Numbered from the stretch's first letter, positions 7,960 to 17,371 are shown. The stretch is 64,000 nucleotides of DNA from Clostridia bacterium (GCA_017395065.1 JAFPWH010000021.1:62001-126000); one strand, 5' to 3'. Numbers and translations: made by a program. Notes: generated from the sequence alone by a model not told the origin.

Positions 7960-9348
7960 ATGGACATTCGTGAGTATTACGGAAAGAAAGTTTTCTTTAT
8001 CGGCATCGGCGGTTCGAGCATGAGCGGGCTCGCGCGGCTGATGAAATGGCGCGGCTGCACGGTGTGCGGCTCCGACAAGACCGCAAGCCACAAGACCGAA
8101 GCGCTGGAAAGCGAAGGCATAAAGGTATTCATCGGCCACAGAGCCGAAAACGTTTCGGGTGCTGATCTCGTCGTCTATTCCGCCGCGATCGGCGAGGACA
8201 ATCCCGAAAGAAAGTTTGCAAAAGAAAACGGTATTCCCATGATCGAGCGGTGCGAGCTGATCGGGCTATTGATGGCGCACTGCGAAAACGCGATCGCCGT
8301 CAGCGGAACGCACGGCAAGACCACGACCACCGCGATGATCTCGAGCGTGTTCCTCGCCGCGGGCGAGGATCCGACGATCCACTTCGGCGGCGAGCTGCCT
8401 TCTATCGGCGGCTCCACGCGCCTTGGCGGAAGCGGCACGTTCATCTGCGAGGCGTGCGAATACCATTCGAGCTTTTTAAGCTTCCTGCCAAAGCGCGCCG
8501 TGATTCTGAACATCGACGAAGACCATCTGGATTACTATAAGGACATCGACGACATCACGAACGCCTTCAAGCGCTTTGCGCGCCTCGTTCCCGAGGACGG
8601 CTGCGTGTACGGGAACGGCGACGACGCGCGCGTAAGGCAGGTGCTCGGTGAATTAAACTGCAAAACGGTCACCTTCGGCCTCGGGCCGCAAAACGTGATC
8701 CGCGCGGAGGACGTAAGCTACGACGAGGACGGAAGACCCTCCTTCACGGCGACGTATTTCGGCCATCCCCTGTGCGAGGTGGAGCTCGGCGTCGCGGGCG
8801 AACACAATCTGAGGGACGCTCTTGCGGCCATCGCCGTCGCAAACGACAGCCAGCTGCCGATGCAGCTTGCGGCAAAGGCGCTGAGCGAATTTACGGGCGT
8901 CGGCAGAAGGTACGAGCTTACGAGCGTGACGGACGGCGTAAAGGTCTACACGGACTACGGCCACAATCCCACCGAGACGGCCACTGTGCTCTCGGTCGCC
9001 CGCAGGCAGTGCCGCGGCACGCTCTGGGCCGTGCTCCAGCCGCACACCTATTCGCGCACGAAGGCCTTGTTCGACGGCTTTTTGCACTGCTTTGCGGACG
9101 CGGACGAGGTGCTTGTCACGGACATCTGCGGCGCAAGAGAGGTCGATCCCGGCGACATAAACAGCGGCATGCTGGTGGACGCGATGGTGAAAAGCGGCTT
9201 AAAGGCGCACTACACCCCGACCTTCGACGACGCGGAAAACTTTCTGCGCGCCCACTGGAAGCCGGGCGACAGCGTGGTCACGCTGGGCTGCGGAGACATC
9301 TATCTGCTGAACGAACAGATCGCCTCCAACGGCGACAGCAAACGATGA
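7960..9348 (+). CDS. murC: UDP-N-acetylmuramate--L-alanine ligase MurC
   Basis: Cytosolic Mur ligase adding L-Ala to UDP-MurNAc, the first step of the peptidoglycan stem peptide. It shows the Rossmann opening FFIGIGGSSMSGLA, the ATP loop GTHGKTTT (116-123, K120), the ICEACEYHSSFL region and the late YTDYGHNPTE motif typical of MurC. Length 462 aa is normal. The ATG at 7960 is preferred over one 6 nt earlier because GGAGG then has a 7-nt spacing. A secreted protein gene follows. murB, ddl and murF are elsewhere in the window in other runs. Confidence 0.95.
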   Translation: MDIREYYGKKVFFIGIGGSSMSGLARLMKWRGCTVCGSDKTASHKTEALESEGIKVFIGHRAENVSGADLVVYSAAIGEDNPERKFAKENGIPMIERCELIGLLMAHCENAIAVSGTHGKTTTTAMISSVFLAAGEDPTIHFGGELPSIGGSTRLGGSGTFICEACEYHSSFLSFLPKRAVILNIDEDHLDYYKDIDDITNAFKRFARLVPEDGCVYGNGDDARVRQVLGELNCKTVTFGLGPQNVIRAEDVSYDEDGRPSFTATYFGHPLCEVELGVAGEHNLRDALAAIAVANDSQLPMQLAAKALSEFTGVGRRYELTSVTDGVKVYTDYGHNPTETATVLSVARRQCRGTLWAVLQPHTYSRTKALFDGFLHCFADADEVLVTDICGAREVDPGDINSGMLVDAMVKSGLKAHYTPTFDDAENFLRAHWKPGDSVVTLGCGDIYLLNEQIASNGDSKR

Positions 9349-9376
9349 ATACGAACCCATGAAAGGATCCATTTCC

Positions 9377-9955
9377 ATGAAAAAGTTTTCAGCAACGCTG
9401 ACGGCGCTCCTACTGGTTTTCTGCCTGCTCACAGGCGCGCTCGCCGAGGGAAGCAGCGAAATCAGGGTGCTCTCCTCCGCCGAATACGTGCTCATGTGGA
9501 AAAACGACGCCGACCGCGGCATGACCTACAAGGTGCCCACGCACTGGACGGAGTCCGCCGTGGGCGAGCGCTACAAGGTTTTCAGCGAGCCTACGCCGGC
9601 GGGCGTCAGCGGTTTTCGCGTGTGCTTCGTCAACAAAAAGACCGCAAGCGACGACCGAAGCGCGACGCGCATGAAAAAAGAGTTCAAGATGCTGATGGAC
9701 GAGATGGAGTCCGTCTACAGCGATTTCGCCTGGGACGGAGAGATCACGCGGGATTTGAGCATCGTGAAATTCCAGGGCTACCAGAGCGAGTACACCTACA
9801 CCGATCTGAACGGCACGGCGATACGCGGCTTTGCGATCATGGCCAAGTACGACAAGCGCATCTACTGTATGAATTTCTCCGGCCCGGACGCAAGATACAC
9901 CGACATGCGTTCGATCATGCTGGCGATGCTGGAATCGATCACGCGCTCGACCTGA
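9377..9955 (+). CDS. Secreted protein of unknown function
   Basis: Predicted 192-aa exported protein. The N terminus MKKFSATLTALLLVFCLLTG is a clear signal peptide with likely cleavage after ALA. The mature part (about 165 aa) has no cysteine cluster, lipobox or motif I recognise; it is mixed alpha/beta with phrases such as KVPTHWTES and FRVCFVNKKTA. I chose the inner ATG because AAGGA lies about 9 nt upstream, while the earlier in-frame ATG has no ribosome site. It begins 28 nt after murC and probably shares its transcript. Confidence 0.75.
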   Translation: MKKFSATLTALLLVFCLLTGALAEGSSEIRVLSSAEYVLMWKNDADRGMTYKVPTHWTESAVGERYKVFSEPTPAGVSGFRVCFVNKKTASDDRSATRMKKEFKMLMDEMESVYSDFAWDGEITRDLSIVKFQGYQSEYTYTDLNGTAIRGFAIMAKYDKRIYCMNFSGPDARYTDMRSIMLAMLESITRST

Positions 9956-10217
9956 GGCACCTCGTTTTTTGCTTTGAAGGCCGTGTCGCGGCGCCCTGCC
10001 GCCGCACGGCCCGCGGGCGAGTTTGACGAACACAAAATTTTACATTTGGTTAATATTTTTCGTTTCAGACTGCCGGGTGGGCTTTTTTCTTAACATTTTA
10101 CGGTCCATTTATCGCTTGAATCGCCGTTTTCGGGCCGTTTCGGGGCCTAAAAGCGTCTCTGCCTCGCGTCTGTACTTCATTTCGCGTCCTTTCGATTTAA
10201 CAAAAACAAACTCAAAA

Positions 10218-10247
10218 TTACAGAAGCGGATCGGAAATGTGTATAAT
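10218..10247 (+). promoter_or_regulatory. Promoter before the kinase operon; intergenic 9956-10285
   Basis: TTACAG, 18-bp spacer, TATAAT ends 38 nt before the GTG start of the next gene. The rest of this 330-bp gap is AT-rich from about 10025 to 10115 and holds no recognisable gene. A small GAGG/CCTC hairpin followed by six T just after 9955 could be a weak terminator. Confidence 0.6.
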
Positions 10248-10285
10248 AACTCTTATGCAATTTTTGAGGCAAGGAGCTGGCGGAT

Positions 10286-11488
10286 GTGGCGCTCTCGGAC
10301 AGGACCTTCAAATCCAAAAAAATCTACAGGCAGCTTATCTCCGACAACAAGTTCAGGGATAAAAGCGAGCAGATGATATTCAACATGCTCAAAAACAGCG
10401 AAGGGGAAATGCGCTTCGGCGAGCGGCTGCGCCGCTACATTTACGAGCGCGCGGGGCTCAAGGACGGCTGCGAGGAGGTGCCCGTAAACGTGTACCGTCA
10501 GATCGTCATGGCGGAATTCAACGACCGTCAGGTGCCCTCGCACATCTACCGCGAAACGAGCGCTTCTCTTGCGCAGCTCAGCAAAATGTGGCTCACCGGC
10601 AAGGGCGCAAGCCGTGAAAGCGTGCTGCTGCTGGGGTTTGGGCTCGGCATGCCGCTCGAGGACGTGGAGATGTTTCTTTCCAAGGGCTTGCTCGAAAATG
10701 GCTTAAACCCCAAGGATCCCCTTGAGACGCTGTGCTGGTACTGCTACAAAAACGGCCTGAGCTTCTACAGCTTTCAGGACCTTTGGGAAAAGTACCTCGC
10801 CCTGCCCGATGGCCCCTACGACAAAAGCGTGCTGAGCGAGGACAGCTCCGTCTTTCGCGTGACGCGCGACAACATACGCACCGCGGACGAACTGATGAGC
10901 TATTTGAGCCGTCTGCCGCGTTCCTCAGGCAAAGGCCGCAGCGTGTCGGCCGCGCGGCATTTCAAAGAGCTGTGCGACGAAGCGGTCCTGTTGCTGAGCG
11001 AGCTGTTCGAGGCCGGAAAAGCGCAGACCGAAGAGGCGTCGGGACAGCAGACGGACGGGGACGGCCGCAGCGCCGCCTCCATGATCGAGAACATCCTCTA
11101 CTCCACGACGCCGCGCGACATAAACGGCAATCTTCGCCCGATGAACGGAATCTTCAAGCACATTTTTGCAGGAAAGCGGCTGACCCGCCAGCGCATAAGC
11201 GAATTGAGCACGGGCAGGCTCGCCGTCGCACGATACGATCTGATCACGATAAGCTTTTTAGTGAGCGCGCTGAAGCTGAGCGCGTTTCTGCCCGAAACCA
11301 AAGTCGAAGAATACGAAAGGCAGACGAACGCGGTCCTGAGCGACTGCGGCATGTGGCCGCTCTACGAGGGCGTGCCGTACGAGAATTTTTTAAAGATGTG
11401 CATGAGCACGGACGATCCGCTTTTGACGTTTTCGGACGTGTTCGAGATGTGCTATAAAAACACGGGCTTCGGAGATACGGACAGATGA
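10286..11488 (+). CDS. Unknown cytosolic protein, first gene of kinase operon
   Basis: A 400-aa protein I do not recognise. It has no signal peptide or membrane segment and reads as largely helical, with a low-complexity polar stretch near residues 250-265 (EEASGQQTDGDG) splitting it in two. The GTG start is preceded by AAGGAG at 9 nt; an ATG two bases earlier is in another frame. Its stop overlaps the kinase ATG (ATGA), so the two are translationally coupled. The context suggests a partner, substrate or adaptor of the kinase; that is inference only. Confidence 0.72.
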   Translation: MALSDRTFKSKKIYRQLISDNKFRDKSEQMIFNMLKNSEGEMRFGERLRRYIYERAGLKDGCEEVPVNVYRQIVMAEFNDRQVPSHIYRETSASLAQLSKMWLTGKGASRESVLLLGFGLGMPLEDVEMFLSKGLLENGLNPKDPLETLCWYCYKNGLSFYSFQDLWEKYLALPDGPYDKSVLSEDSSVFRVTRDNIRTADELMSYLSRLPRSSGKGRSVSAARHFKELCDEAVLLLSELFEAGKAQTEEASGQQTDGDGRSAASMIENILYSTTPRDINGNLRPMNGIFKHIFAGKRLTRQRISELSTGRLAVARYDLITISFLVSALKLSAFLPETKVEEYERQTNAVLSDCGMWPLYEGVPYENFLKMCMSTDDPLLTFSDVFEMCYKNTGFGDTDR

Positions 11489-12966
11489 CGGACATACGTA
11501 CGCTCATCGCTTCCGTGTGGCCGGAATGGGAGATCACGGGCGAGATCGGGCAGGGCGCGAGCGCGCGCGTCTACAGGGCGCAGAGGCGCTCGGGCGACAA
11601 AACGGAGCTTTCGGCGATCAAGGCGCTGCTCATTCCCGACGACGACGAGGAAAAGGAATTGCTGCTTGCGGAGGGCAGGAGCGAGGAGGCCGTCGAAGCT
11701 TATTACAGGGAAACGGCGCTGGGCTGCTCAAGGGAAGTTGAGCTGATGCTGGAGCTGAAGCACAGCCCGAACATCATAAAGGTGCTCGATCACGCGCTTT
11801 TGCATCCCGAGCCCATGGTCTGGCTCATACTGATCCGCATGGAGCTATTGAGCCCCCTGACGCGCACCACGAAGCTAAGCGGCATGGACGAAGCCGATAT
11901 CCGCCGCATGGGAGGCGACATCTGCAAAGCGCTCGCCGCATGCCACGCGCGCAGCATCGTGCACGGCGACATAAAGCCGCAGAACGTCTTTACGGACGGC
12001 CAGGGAAACTATCTGCTCGGTGATTTCGGCACCTCGAAAAAGCTGGACACGATGTCGCGCTCCTTCACCTGGCGCGGCACGCCCTCGTTCATGGCGCCCG
12101 AGGTGTTCAAAAGCGAGGTCGGTTCGCTCTCGCCCGAAAGCATGGTACTGGGCGACATCTATTCCCTCGGCATGGTCATGTACTGGATGGCCAACGGCGC
12201 AAAGCTGCCTTTCATGCCCGAAAACCGTCAGCTGATCTCCCCGCCGGAAAGGCAGAAGGCGTTCGAGCGCAGGATCGACGGCGAAGCGCTGCCAAGGCCC
12301 GGCGCGATTTCGCAGGCGCTTTCGGACGTCATACTGAAGGCCTGCGCCTACAGGCCCGAAGACAGATATCAGAGCGCGCAAGAGTTTTCCGACGCGCTTG
12401 CAAGGGCCTCCGCTCCCGACGACGGCGCGGCCGATAAGCGCGCCCGGCTCATGAGCCGTATACTGATCGCAGTGGTCACCCTGACGCTGCTGGCGGCGGG
12501 ACTGTTTTTCGCGCTCAAAGGCAAAAACATGCAAAACGGCGCAGACGCCCCGGCAGAGAGCGCGCCCGAAAGCCGCCTCCTCGCCACGAACGGCGTTCCC
12601 TTTCCGGACAGGGAGGAGTACTGGAACATCTACATTCTGACGCCGCCGGAATTGGTGCGCACTGCCTTTTCGAGCCTCATGTTCAGCTTCTATGAGACGA
12701 AGGTGGAGGAAAACTGGGTCAGCAGCACCCTGGGTGAAGGCCATACCAACCGCAGCGAGCTGGAAAGACTGCACAGAAGGAATTTCAACGAAGACACGTC
12801 GGAGCTGCGCACCGATCTGGTGCTGCTGTTTCCAAACGAGGAAGAGCTCGGCAATCTGTTTGAATTATACCGGCAAAACGGCGTCGCGGTGTATCAGTTC
12901 GAATCGAGCGAGCCGGACGCGGTGCGCGAAGAATGGCTCAGGCTGATCGAAGAGGCGGGCGTATGA
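11485..12966 (+). CDS. Transmembrane Hanks-type Ser/Thr protein kinase
   Basis: Kinase domain about residues 15-310: glycine loop GQGASARVY, Lys46 in the AIK motif, Glu in the helix-C region, catalytic loop HGDIKPQN (D162), DFGTS (D180), APE (204-206) and DIYSLGM. The catalytic loop is HGD rather than HRD, so it is a non-RD kinase. A single membrane helix lies near 323-345 (LIAVVTLTLLAAGLFFAL). It is followed by about 145 extracytoplasmic residues with no PASTA repeats, unlike the PrkC/PknB cell-wall kinases. It is coupled by ATGA overlaps to genes on both sides. No PP2C phosphatase gene is adjacent. Confidence 0.92.
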   Translation: MTDIRTLIASVWPEWEITGEIGQGASARVYRAQRRSGDKTELSAIKALLIPDDDEEKELLLAEGRSEEAVEAYYRETALGCSREVELMLELKHSPNIIKVLDHALLHPEPMVWLILIRMELLSPLTRTTKLSGMDEADIRRMGGDICKALAACHARSIVHGDIKPQNVFTDGQGNYLLGDFGTSKKLDTMSRSFTWRGTPSFMAPEVFKSEVGSLSPESMVLGDIYSLGMVMYWMANGAKLPFMPENRQLISPPERQKAFERRIDGEALPRPGAISQALSDVILKACAYRPEDRYQSAQEFSDALARASAPDDGAADKRARLMSRILIAVVTLTLLAAGLFFALKGKNMQNGADAPAESAPESRLLATNGVPFPDREEYWNIYILTPPELVRTAFSSLMFSFYETKVEENWVSSTLGEGHTNRSELERLHRRNFNEDTSELRTDLVLLFPNEEELGNLFELYRQNGVAVYQFESSEPDAVREEWLRLIEEAGV

Positions 12967-13934
12967 GAAAGCGCGCCGCCTGCTTTGCGTTGCTCGCTGC
13001 GATCGTGTTTTCGGGCGCGGCCTTCGGCGAAGGAAACGAGCTGTTCGGAAGTCTCGGTGCGCTGCTGAGCGAGCTTGCCGCCCCCTCTTCCCCTCCCGAA
13101 ACGGGCGAGGACGGCAGCTGCAGCATGGCGTTTTCGGAATTCGGCCAAACCGAGTACGAAGCGTTTCTCGGTTTTTTTCTGTCCAACGGCTTTGAGATAA
13201 GCGCTTTCAGCGGGAACGACCGTTTCATTCAAGGCGTATTTACATATGAAGGCAAGGAAGCGATTTTCGAATACGACCCGAACGCCTTATCCGCGCGAAT
13301 CGTTTTTCCGGGAAGCCTTTTGCAAAACACCTTTCACTGCCCCGTCGCCGAAGGCGACCCGGTTTCCTTCGGCAGCTACGAGCAGGACGCGGTAATCGAA
13401 AACGGGAAAGAGCGCATCGAATGGCTTGTGCTCGATACGGACGGAGACAGCGCGCTGCTCATCAGCAAATACGTGCTGGACGCGCACGTCTACGGCGAAG
13501 AGACCGAGGTGCAGCGCGCGCCCTGCACGTGGGATACGAGTCTCATGCGCGTCTGGCTGAATGGTGAATTTTTGGAATCCGCGTTCGGCGAAGGCGAAAG
13601 GCAGCGGCTCGTTTTGAGCCTCGTACCCGCCGACGCGAACCCCTACTACGATACGGAGCAGGGGGCGGATACGTACGATTTCGTATGGCTGATCAGTTCA
13701 AAGGAAATGAACGCGTACTTTCCCGAAAAAGCGGCGCGCATAGCTCCGGCGACGGACTATCTGTTTTCCATGCACTTCGCCACCTATCGGGATAACGCGG
13801 TCTACAGCCTGCGGACCGCCGGCAACACGGTGTACACACACGCCATGACCAGCCTGGAAGGATCGATCTACACGGTCAGCAGCAACTGGTTGGAATGCGC
13901 GGTGCGCCCGATGATACGGGTAAAACTAAACTGA
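12963..13934 (+). CDS. Secreted DUF6273-type protein, last gene of kinase operon
   Basis: A 323-aa exported protein. The signal peptide MRKRAACFALLAAIVFSGAA is followed by a domain of about 100 residues (FSEFGQTEYEAFLGFFLSNG). From about residue 130 a module resembling DUF6273 begins: GKERIEWLVLDTDGD, ALLISKYVLDA, CTWDTSLMRVWLNGEFL, FVWLISSKEMNAYF, ending in AVRPMIRVKLN. The family has no settled function and is common on Firmicute surface proteins. The start overlaps the kinase stop by 4 nt. Its 3' end overlaps the convergent uridine kinase gene by 9 nt. Confidence 0.8.
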   Translation: MRKRAACFALLAAIVFSGAAFGEGNELFGSLGALLSELAAPSSPPETGEDGSCSMAFSEFGQTEYEAFLGFFLSNGFEISAFSGNDRFIQGVFTYEGKEAIFEYDPNALSARIVFPGSLLQNTFHCPVAEGDPVSFGSYEQDAVIENGKERIEWLVLDTDGDSALLISKYVLDAHVYGEETEVQRAPCTWDTSLMRVWLNGEFLESAFGEGERQRLVLSLVPADANPYYDTEQGADTYDFVWLISSKEMNAYFPEKAARIAPATDYLFSMHFATYRDNAVYSLRTAGNTVYTHAMTSLEGSIYTVSSNWLECAVRPMIRVKLN

Positions 13935-14558
13935 GGCTGTGCCCTCGCTTGCCCCGAAGCCCGTGTTGATGTAGGTCGCCAGCATGTCGTTGATCTTTGC
14001 GTTCTTTCCGCCGCCGGCGACGATGATGTCCGCGTAGTTCACATAGGCGCGGATATATTTTTCGTACATAGGCTTGACCGTGGCGAGATACTGCGTTTCG
14101 ATGCCGAGGATGTCTCGGCCGCGCTCGACGATGTCGCGCTTTATGCGCCTGAGCAGGCAGATGTCGGGATCCACGCTCATGTAGAGCTTAAAGTCCATCA
14201 GTTCGCGCAGGCGCGGGTCGTGAAAGGCGTGTATGCCCTCGATGATCACCGTGTCCGGCGGCGCAATCATTTCGTCCGGCAGATCGGCGCGGCAATGATG
14301 CGCGTAGTCGTAGGCTTTGCGCGTGATGCTCTTGCCCTGCTTGAGGCAATGTATGTCGTAGAGCAGTTCGTCGTGCTCGAACACGTCCGGCTCGTCGTAG
14401 TTGATCTTTACGCGCTCCTCGAAGGGCAGGTAGGCGTGATCCCTGTAATAGGCGTCCTGATTGAGCAAAAGCGTCGTGCCGCGCAGTTTCAGGCTAAGCG
14501 CCTTCGCCAGCGTGGATTTTCCGCTGCCGCTGGCCCCGCAGATGCCGATCACCAACAT
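13926..14558 (-). CDS. udk: Uridine kinase family protein
   Basis: P-loop nucleoside kinase of the uridine kinase/phosphoribulokinase fold, transferring ATP phosphate to uridine or cytidine. GICGASGSGKST forms the Walker A (about 5-16). NQDAYYRD, YDEPDVFEHDELL, the RKAYDY region and VIIEGIHAF match Udk motifs. 210 aa is the usual length. AAGGAG lies about 10 nt before the ATG. It is the last gene of the long minus-strand run and overlaps the end of the convergent DUF6273 gene. Confidence 0.9.
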   Translation of the reverse strand: MLVIGICGASGSGKSTLAKALSLKLRGTTLLLNQDAYYRDHAYLPFEERVKINYDEPDVFEHDELLYDIHCLKQGKSITRKAYDYAHHCRADLPDEMIAPPDTVIIEGIHAFHDPRLRELMDFKLYMSVDPDICLLRRIKRDIVERGRDILGIETQYLATVKPMYEKYIRAYVNYADIIVAGGGKNAKINDMLATYINTGFGASEGTASV

Positions 14559-14590
14559 AATTCAGCGCTCCTTTTCGCAGTTTTCAGCCG

Positions 14591-15349
14591 TCAGGTGACG
14601 AAATGGATCTCGCTTCTGGCGCCGAAGCGGATGGGATATTTGCTGTAGCCGATGCCTCTGGAAACCAGGAAGGTCGTGCGCCCGATCTTCTTCTTTCCGG
14701 CCAGGCACAGTAAAGCGAACCGCTTTTCGTAGTTCAAGAGCAGATAGCAGGTCAAGCCCAGCACGTTGATCTGCCCGCCGTGGGTGTGCCCGCAAAGGCA
14801 CAGATCGGCAGCGCAGTCCTTCAGTATGCCCAGCGGCTCGTGCGCGAGAAGCACGCGGAAGGCGTCCTCCTCCGGCGGGAACAGCCCGCCGAAGTCCGGC
14901 TCGTGGGTGTAGGCGTCCTCAATGCCCGCTACGCGGATGCGCCTGTCTCCTACGGTCAGCAGCCTCGAATCGTTCAAAAGGTATTCCGCGCCGTATTTCC
15001 GGTAAAGCTCCGCCTGCGCTTCCCTGTCGCTGCCCAGTCTGTTGTCGTCGTTGTTGCCGGGCACGGCGAGGATCGGCACGCTCTCAAAGCACTGCCTCAG
15101 CCTTTGCAGGCATATTTCCAGTCCCTCGTCGTACTCAGCCATGTCTCCGCCGAGGCAGACGAGGTCCGGCTCTGTGCCCGCGCAGACTTTTATCAGCGTG
15201 TCCGCCATTTCGGGATGCTCCGGTCTTAAGTGCAGGTCGCTGATAAACAGTATCTTTGCCGGGCAGCCGACGCTTTCCCGGCGCAGTTTTGGGATCATGC
15301 GCAGCCCTTTGCCCACTTGTAATCCCCCGCGGGGTCTTGCAAAGAGCAT
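14591..15349 (-). CDS. Calcineurin-like metallophosphoesterase (YkuE type)
   Basis: Binuclear metal phosphoesterase. In order: FISDLHLRPEHPE (Asp, His ligands), CLGGDMAEYD, VPGNNDD (an Asn variant of GNHD), LLAHEP and CGHTHGGQINV. The overall layout and the closing GIGYSKYPIRFGARSEI match the YkuE-like group, often linked to membrane or cell-wall lipid metabolism; the substrate is unknown. The ATG is chosen because GGAGG inside the 3' end of the GH42 gene lies 9 nt upstream; a GTG one codon earlier is possible. The start lies 4 nt past the upstream stop. Confidence 0.87.
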   Translation of the reverse strand: MLFARPRGGLQVGKGLRMIPKLRRESVGCPAKILFISDLHLRPEHPEMADTLIKVCAGTEPDLVCLGGDMAEYDEGLEICLQRLRQCFESVPILAVPGNNDDNRLGSDREAQAELYRKYGAEYLLNDSRLLTVGDRRIRVAGIEDAYTHEPDFGGLFPPEEDAFRVLLAHEPLGILKDCAADLCLCGHTHGGQINVLGLTCYLLLNYEKRFALLCLAGKKKIGRTTFLVSRGIGYSKYPIRFGARSEIHFVT

Positions 15350-15353
15350 CACG

Positions 15354-17369
15354 CTACGCCTCCAAAATCAGTATGCCGTTCACGGGCAGAACGCTTTGAC
15401 CGCTTACGGGCAGGCCCGTCAGCATGTCCGTGCCGCTTAAACCGCTCACCGTGCGCTCCTCGCCCGAAAAATTCATGTAGAAGGTGTAGTCCTTGCCGTT
15501 CAGGCTGCGCCTGCTCACCAGTATGCCCCGGGGCAGTTCGCGCGCGATGCGCTTTACGCCCGCCTCGTCCGCGACGTGGGAATACAGGTCGTTCAAAAAG
15601 GCCTGTTCGCCCCTTGCGGCGACGTACCAGCAGCGGCCCTTGCCGTAATCGTTCACGGTCAGCGCGGGCGTGTCTTTGTAAAAATCGTCCGTGTACACGC
15701 CGACGGTCTTCGCCGTGGTGGTTTTGATCAGCGCGCAGGTGAAGCCGCAGCCGTACTTTTCGCGCATGCCCTTAAGTCCCTGAACGGCGATGCCGTTTTT
15801 GTCCCAATCGTACAGGGCGTCGGTTTCGGTGTTGATCAGGCCGCAAAGCTCGCCGAGCGGCCCGGGGAAGCCGCCCATAAAGCATTGGTCGTCCTCGTCG
15901 ACCATGCCGGAGAGGTAGCTCAAGACCAGCGTGCCGCCCTGAGACACGTAAGCCTTCAGCTTTTCCGCGATGCCCGGCAGGAGCATGTACAGATAGGGCG
16001 CGACGACGAGCTTGTAGCGGCTTATGTCCTGCTCGGCGTGCACCACGTCCACGTTCACGTTCAGGAGCTTGAGGGCTTTGTAGTGCTCGAACAGCGTCTT
16101 TTCGTACTGCTGCTTTTTGTGCGGGCCCTCGGCCGCGTCCAGTGCCCAGCGGTTCTGCTGGTCGAAGATGAGCGCGACCTCGCTTTGCACCTTGCTGCCC
16201 AGCATGGGGCTGAGCTTTTCGAGCGCGCGCCCGACCTCGCTTACGTCCCTGAAGACGCGGGTATCGGCACTCGAATCGTGGCTGACCACGGCGCCGTGAA
16301 ACTTTTCCGCGCCGCCCCTGCCCTTTCGCCACTGGAACATCATGACCGTATCGCTGCCCTGCGCGACCGCCTGAAGGCTCGAAAGCAGATGCATTCCCGG
16401 GCGCTTCAGCTTGCAGACCTCGTGCCAGTTGACCTGCGAGGGCGTGGACTCCATGAGCGACCAGTTCTGATCCGAAAAGCCGCGCACGAAATCGAAGGTG
16501 AACGCGGTGTTCAGCGCCGTTTCGAAATCGTCTCCGCTGCCCCAGGAGGGATAGCTGTCGTAGCCGAAGAAATCCACGACCTTTCCGAACGAAGCGTAGT
16601 CGTAGTCGTAGTGAAAGCCCATGGTGTTGATGGTGACGGGCTTGTCCGGGCAGTATTTGCGGATCGGCGCGACTTCGTTTTTGATGAAGTCCAGCGTCTG
16701 ATCGTTCACGAACCTGCGCCAGGCCACCTTCATGGGCGTAAGGCCCATTTCGCCGTAGGCTTCGGGAGAACGTATCTGATCCCAGGAGGTGAAGGTCTTG
16801 CTCCAAAAGCCTGTCCACCAACGCTCGTTGAGTTTGTCCAGCGTGCCGTAACGCTTTTTGAGCCAGCCGCGGAACGCCTGCTGACATTGTTCGCACAGGC
16901 AATAGCCCGAATACTCGTTCGAGATGTGCCAGCCCTTGACGCCCGGATGCGCGCCGAATTCGCGGGCGAGCACCTCGTTTATTTGGTAGACCTTTTCGCG
17001 GTAGATGGGCGAAGTGATGCAGTGGTTGTGGCGGTTGCCGTGATGAAGGCGCACGCCGCCCTCCACCGTGCGCATGACCTCGGGGTACTTTTCGCTCATC
17101 CACGCGGGCCTTGCGCCGGAGGGCGTAGCAAGCAGCACGCTTATGCCGTTTTCATAGAGCCTGTCGACGATCTCGTGCAGCCACTTCGTGTCGTACACGC
17201 CCTCCTCGGGCTCGAGCTTTGCCCAGGAAAAAATGCCGACGCTGAGCAGATCGACCCGCGCGAGCTTCATCAGCTCTATGTCCTGCTTAAGTATTTCGGG
17301 ATAGGCGAGCCATTGGTCGGGATTGTAATCGCCGCCGTGGGCAAATTTATCCAGTATGAGCTTTGGCAT
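15354..17369 (-). CDS. GH42 beta-galactosidase
   Basis: Family 42 glycosidase acting on beta-galactosides, 671 aa, no signal peptide, so cytosolic. HGGDYNPDQW near the N terminus and GIFSWAKLEP are family signatures. The acid/base is E152 in HISNEYSG and the nucleophile E307 in WSLMESTPS. Cysteines 117, 157, 159 and 162 match the known GH42 zinc site. The order is barrel, beta-galactosidase trimerisation-like domain (about 390-600) and a small beta C-terminal domain. It lies just downstream of the DUF6062 gene; with galactokinase elsewhere in the window it would feed galactose use. Confidence 0.93.
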   Translation of the reverse strand: MPKLILDKFAHGGDYNPDQWLAYPEILKQDIELMKLARVDLLSVGIFSWAKLEPEEGVYDTKWLHEIVDRLYENGISVLLATPSGARPAWMSEKYPEVMRTVEGGVRLHHGNRHNHCITSPIYREKVYQINEVLAREFGAHPGVKGWHISNEYSGYCLCEQCQQAFRGWLKKRYGTLDKLNERWWTGFWSKTFTSWDQIRSPEAYGEMGLTPMKVAWRRFVNDQTLDFIKNEVAPIRKYCPDKPVTINTMGFHYDYDYASFGKVVDFFGYDSYPSWGSGDDFETALNTAFTFDFVRGFSDQNWSLMESTPSQVNWHEVCKLKRPGMHLLSSLQAVAQGSDTVMMFQWRKGRGGAEKFHGAVVSHDSSADTRVFRDVSEVGRALEKLSPMLGSKVQSEVALIFDQQNRWALDAAEGPHKKQQYEKTLFEHYKALKLLNVNVDVVHAEQDISRYKLVVAPYLYMLLPGIAEKLKAYVSQGGTLVLSYLSGMVDEDDQCFMGGFPGPLGELCGLINTETDALYDWDKNGIAVQGLKGMREKYGCGFTCALIKTTTAKTVGVYTDDFYKDTPALTVNDYGKGRCWYVAARGEQAFLNDLYSHVADEAGVKRIARELPRGILVSRRSLNGKDYTFYMNFSGEERTVSGLSGTDMLTGLPVSGQSVLPVNGILILEA

Positions 17370-17371
17370 AT

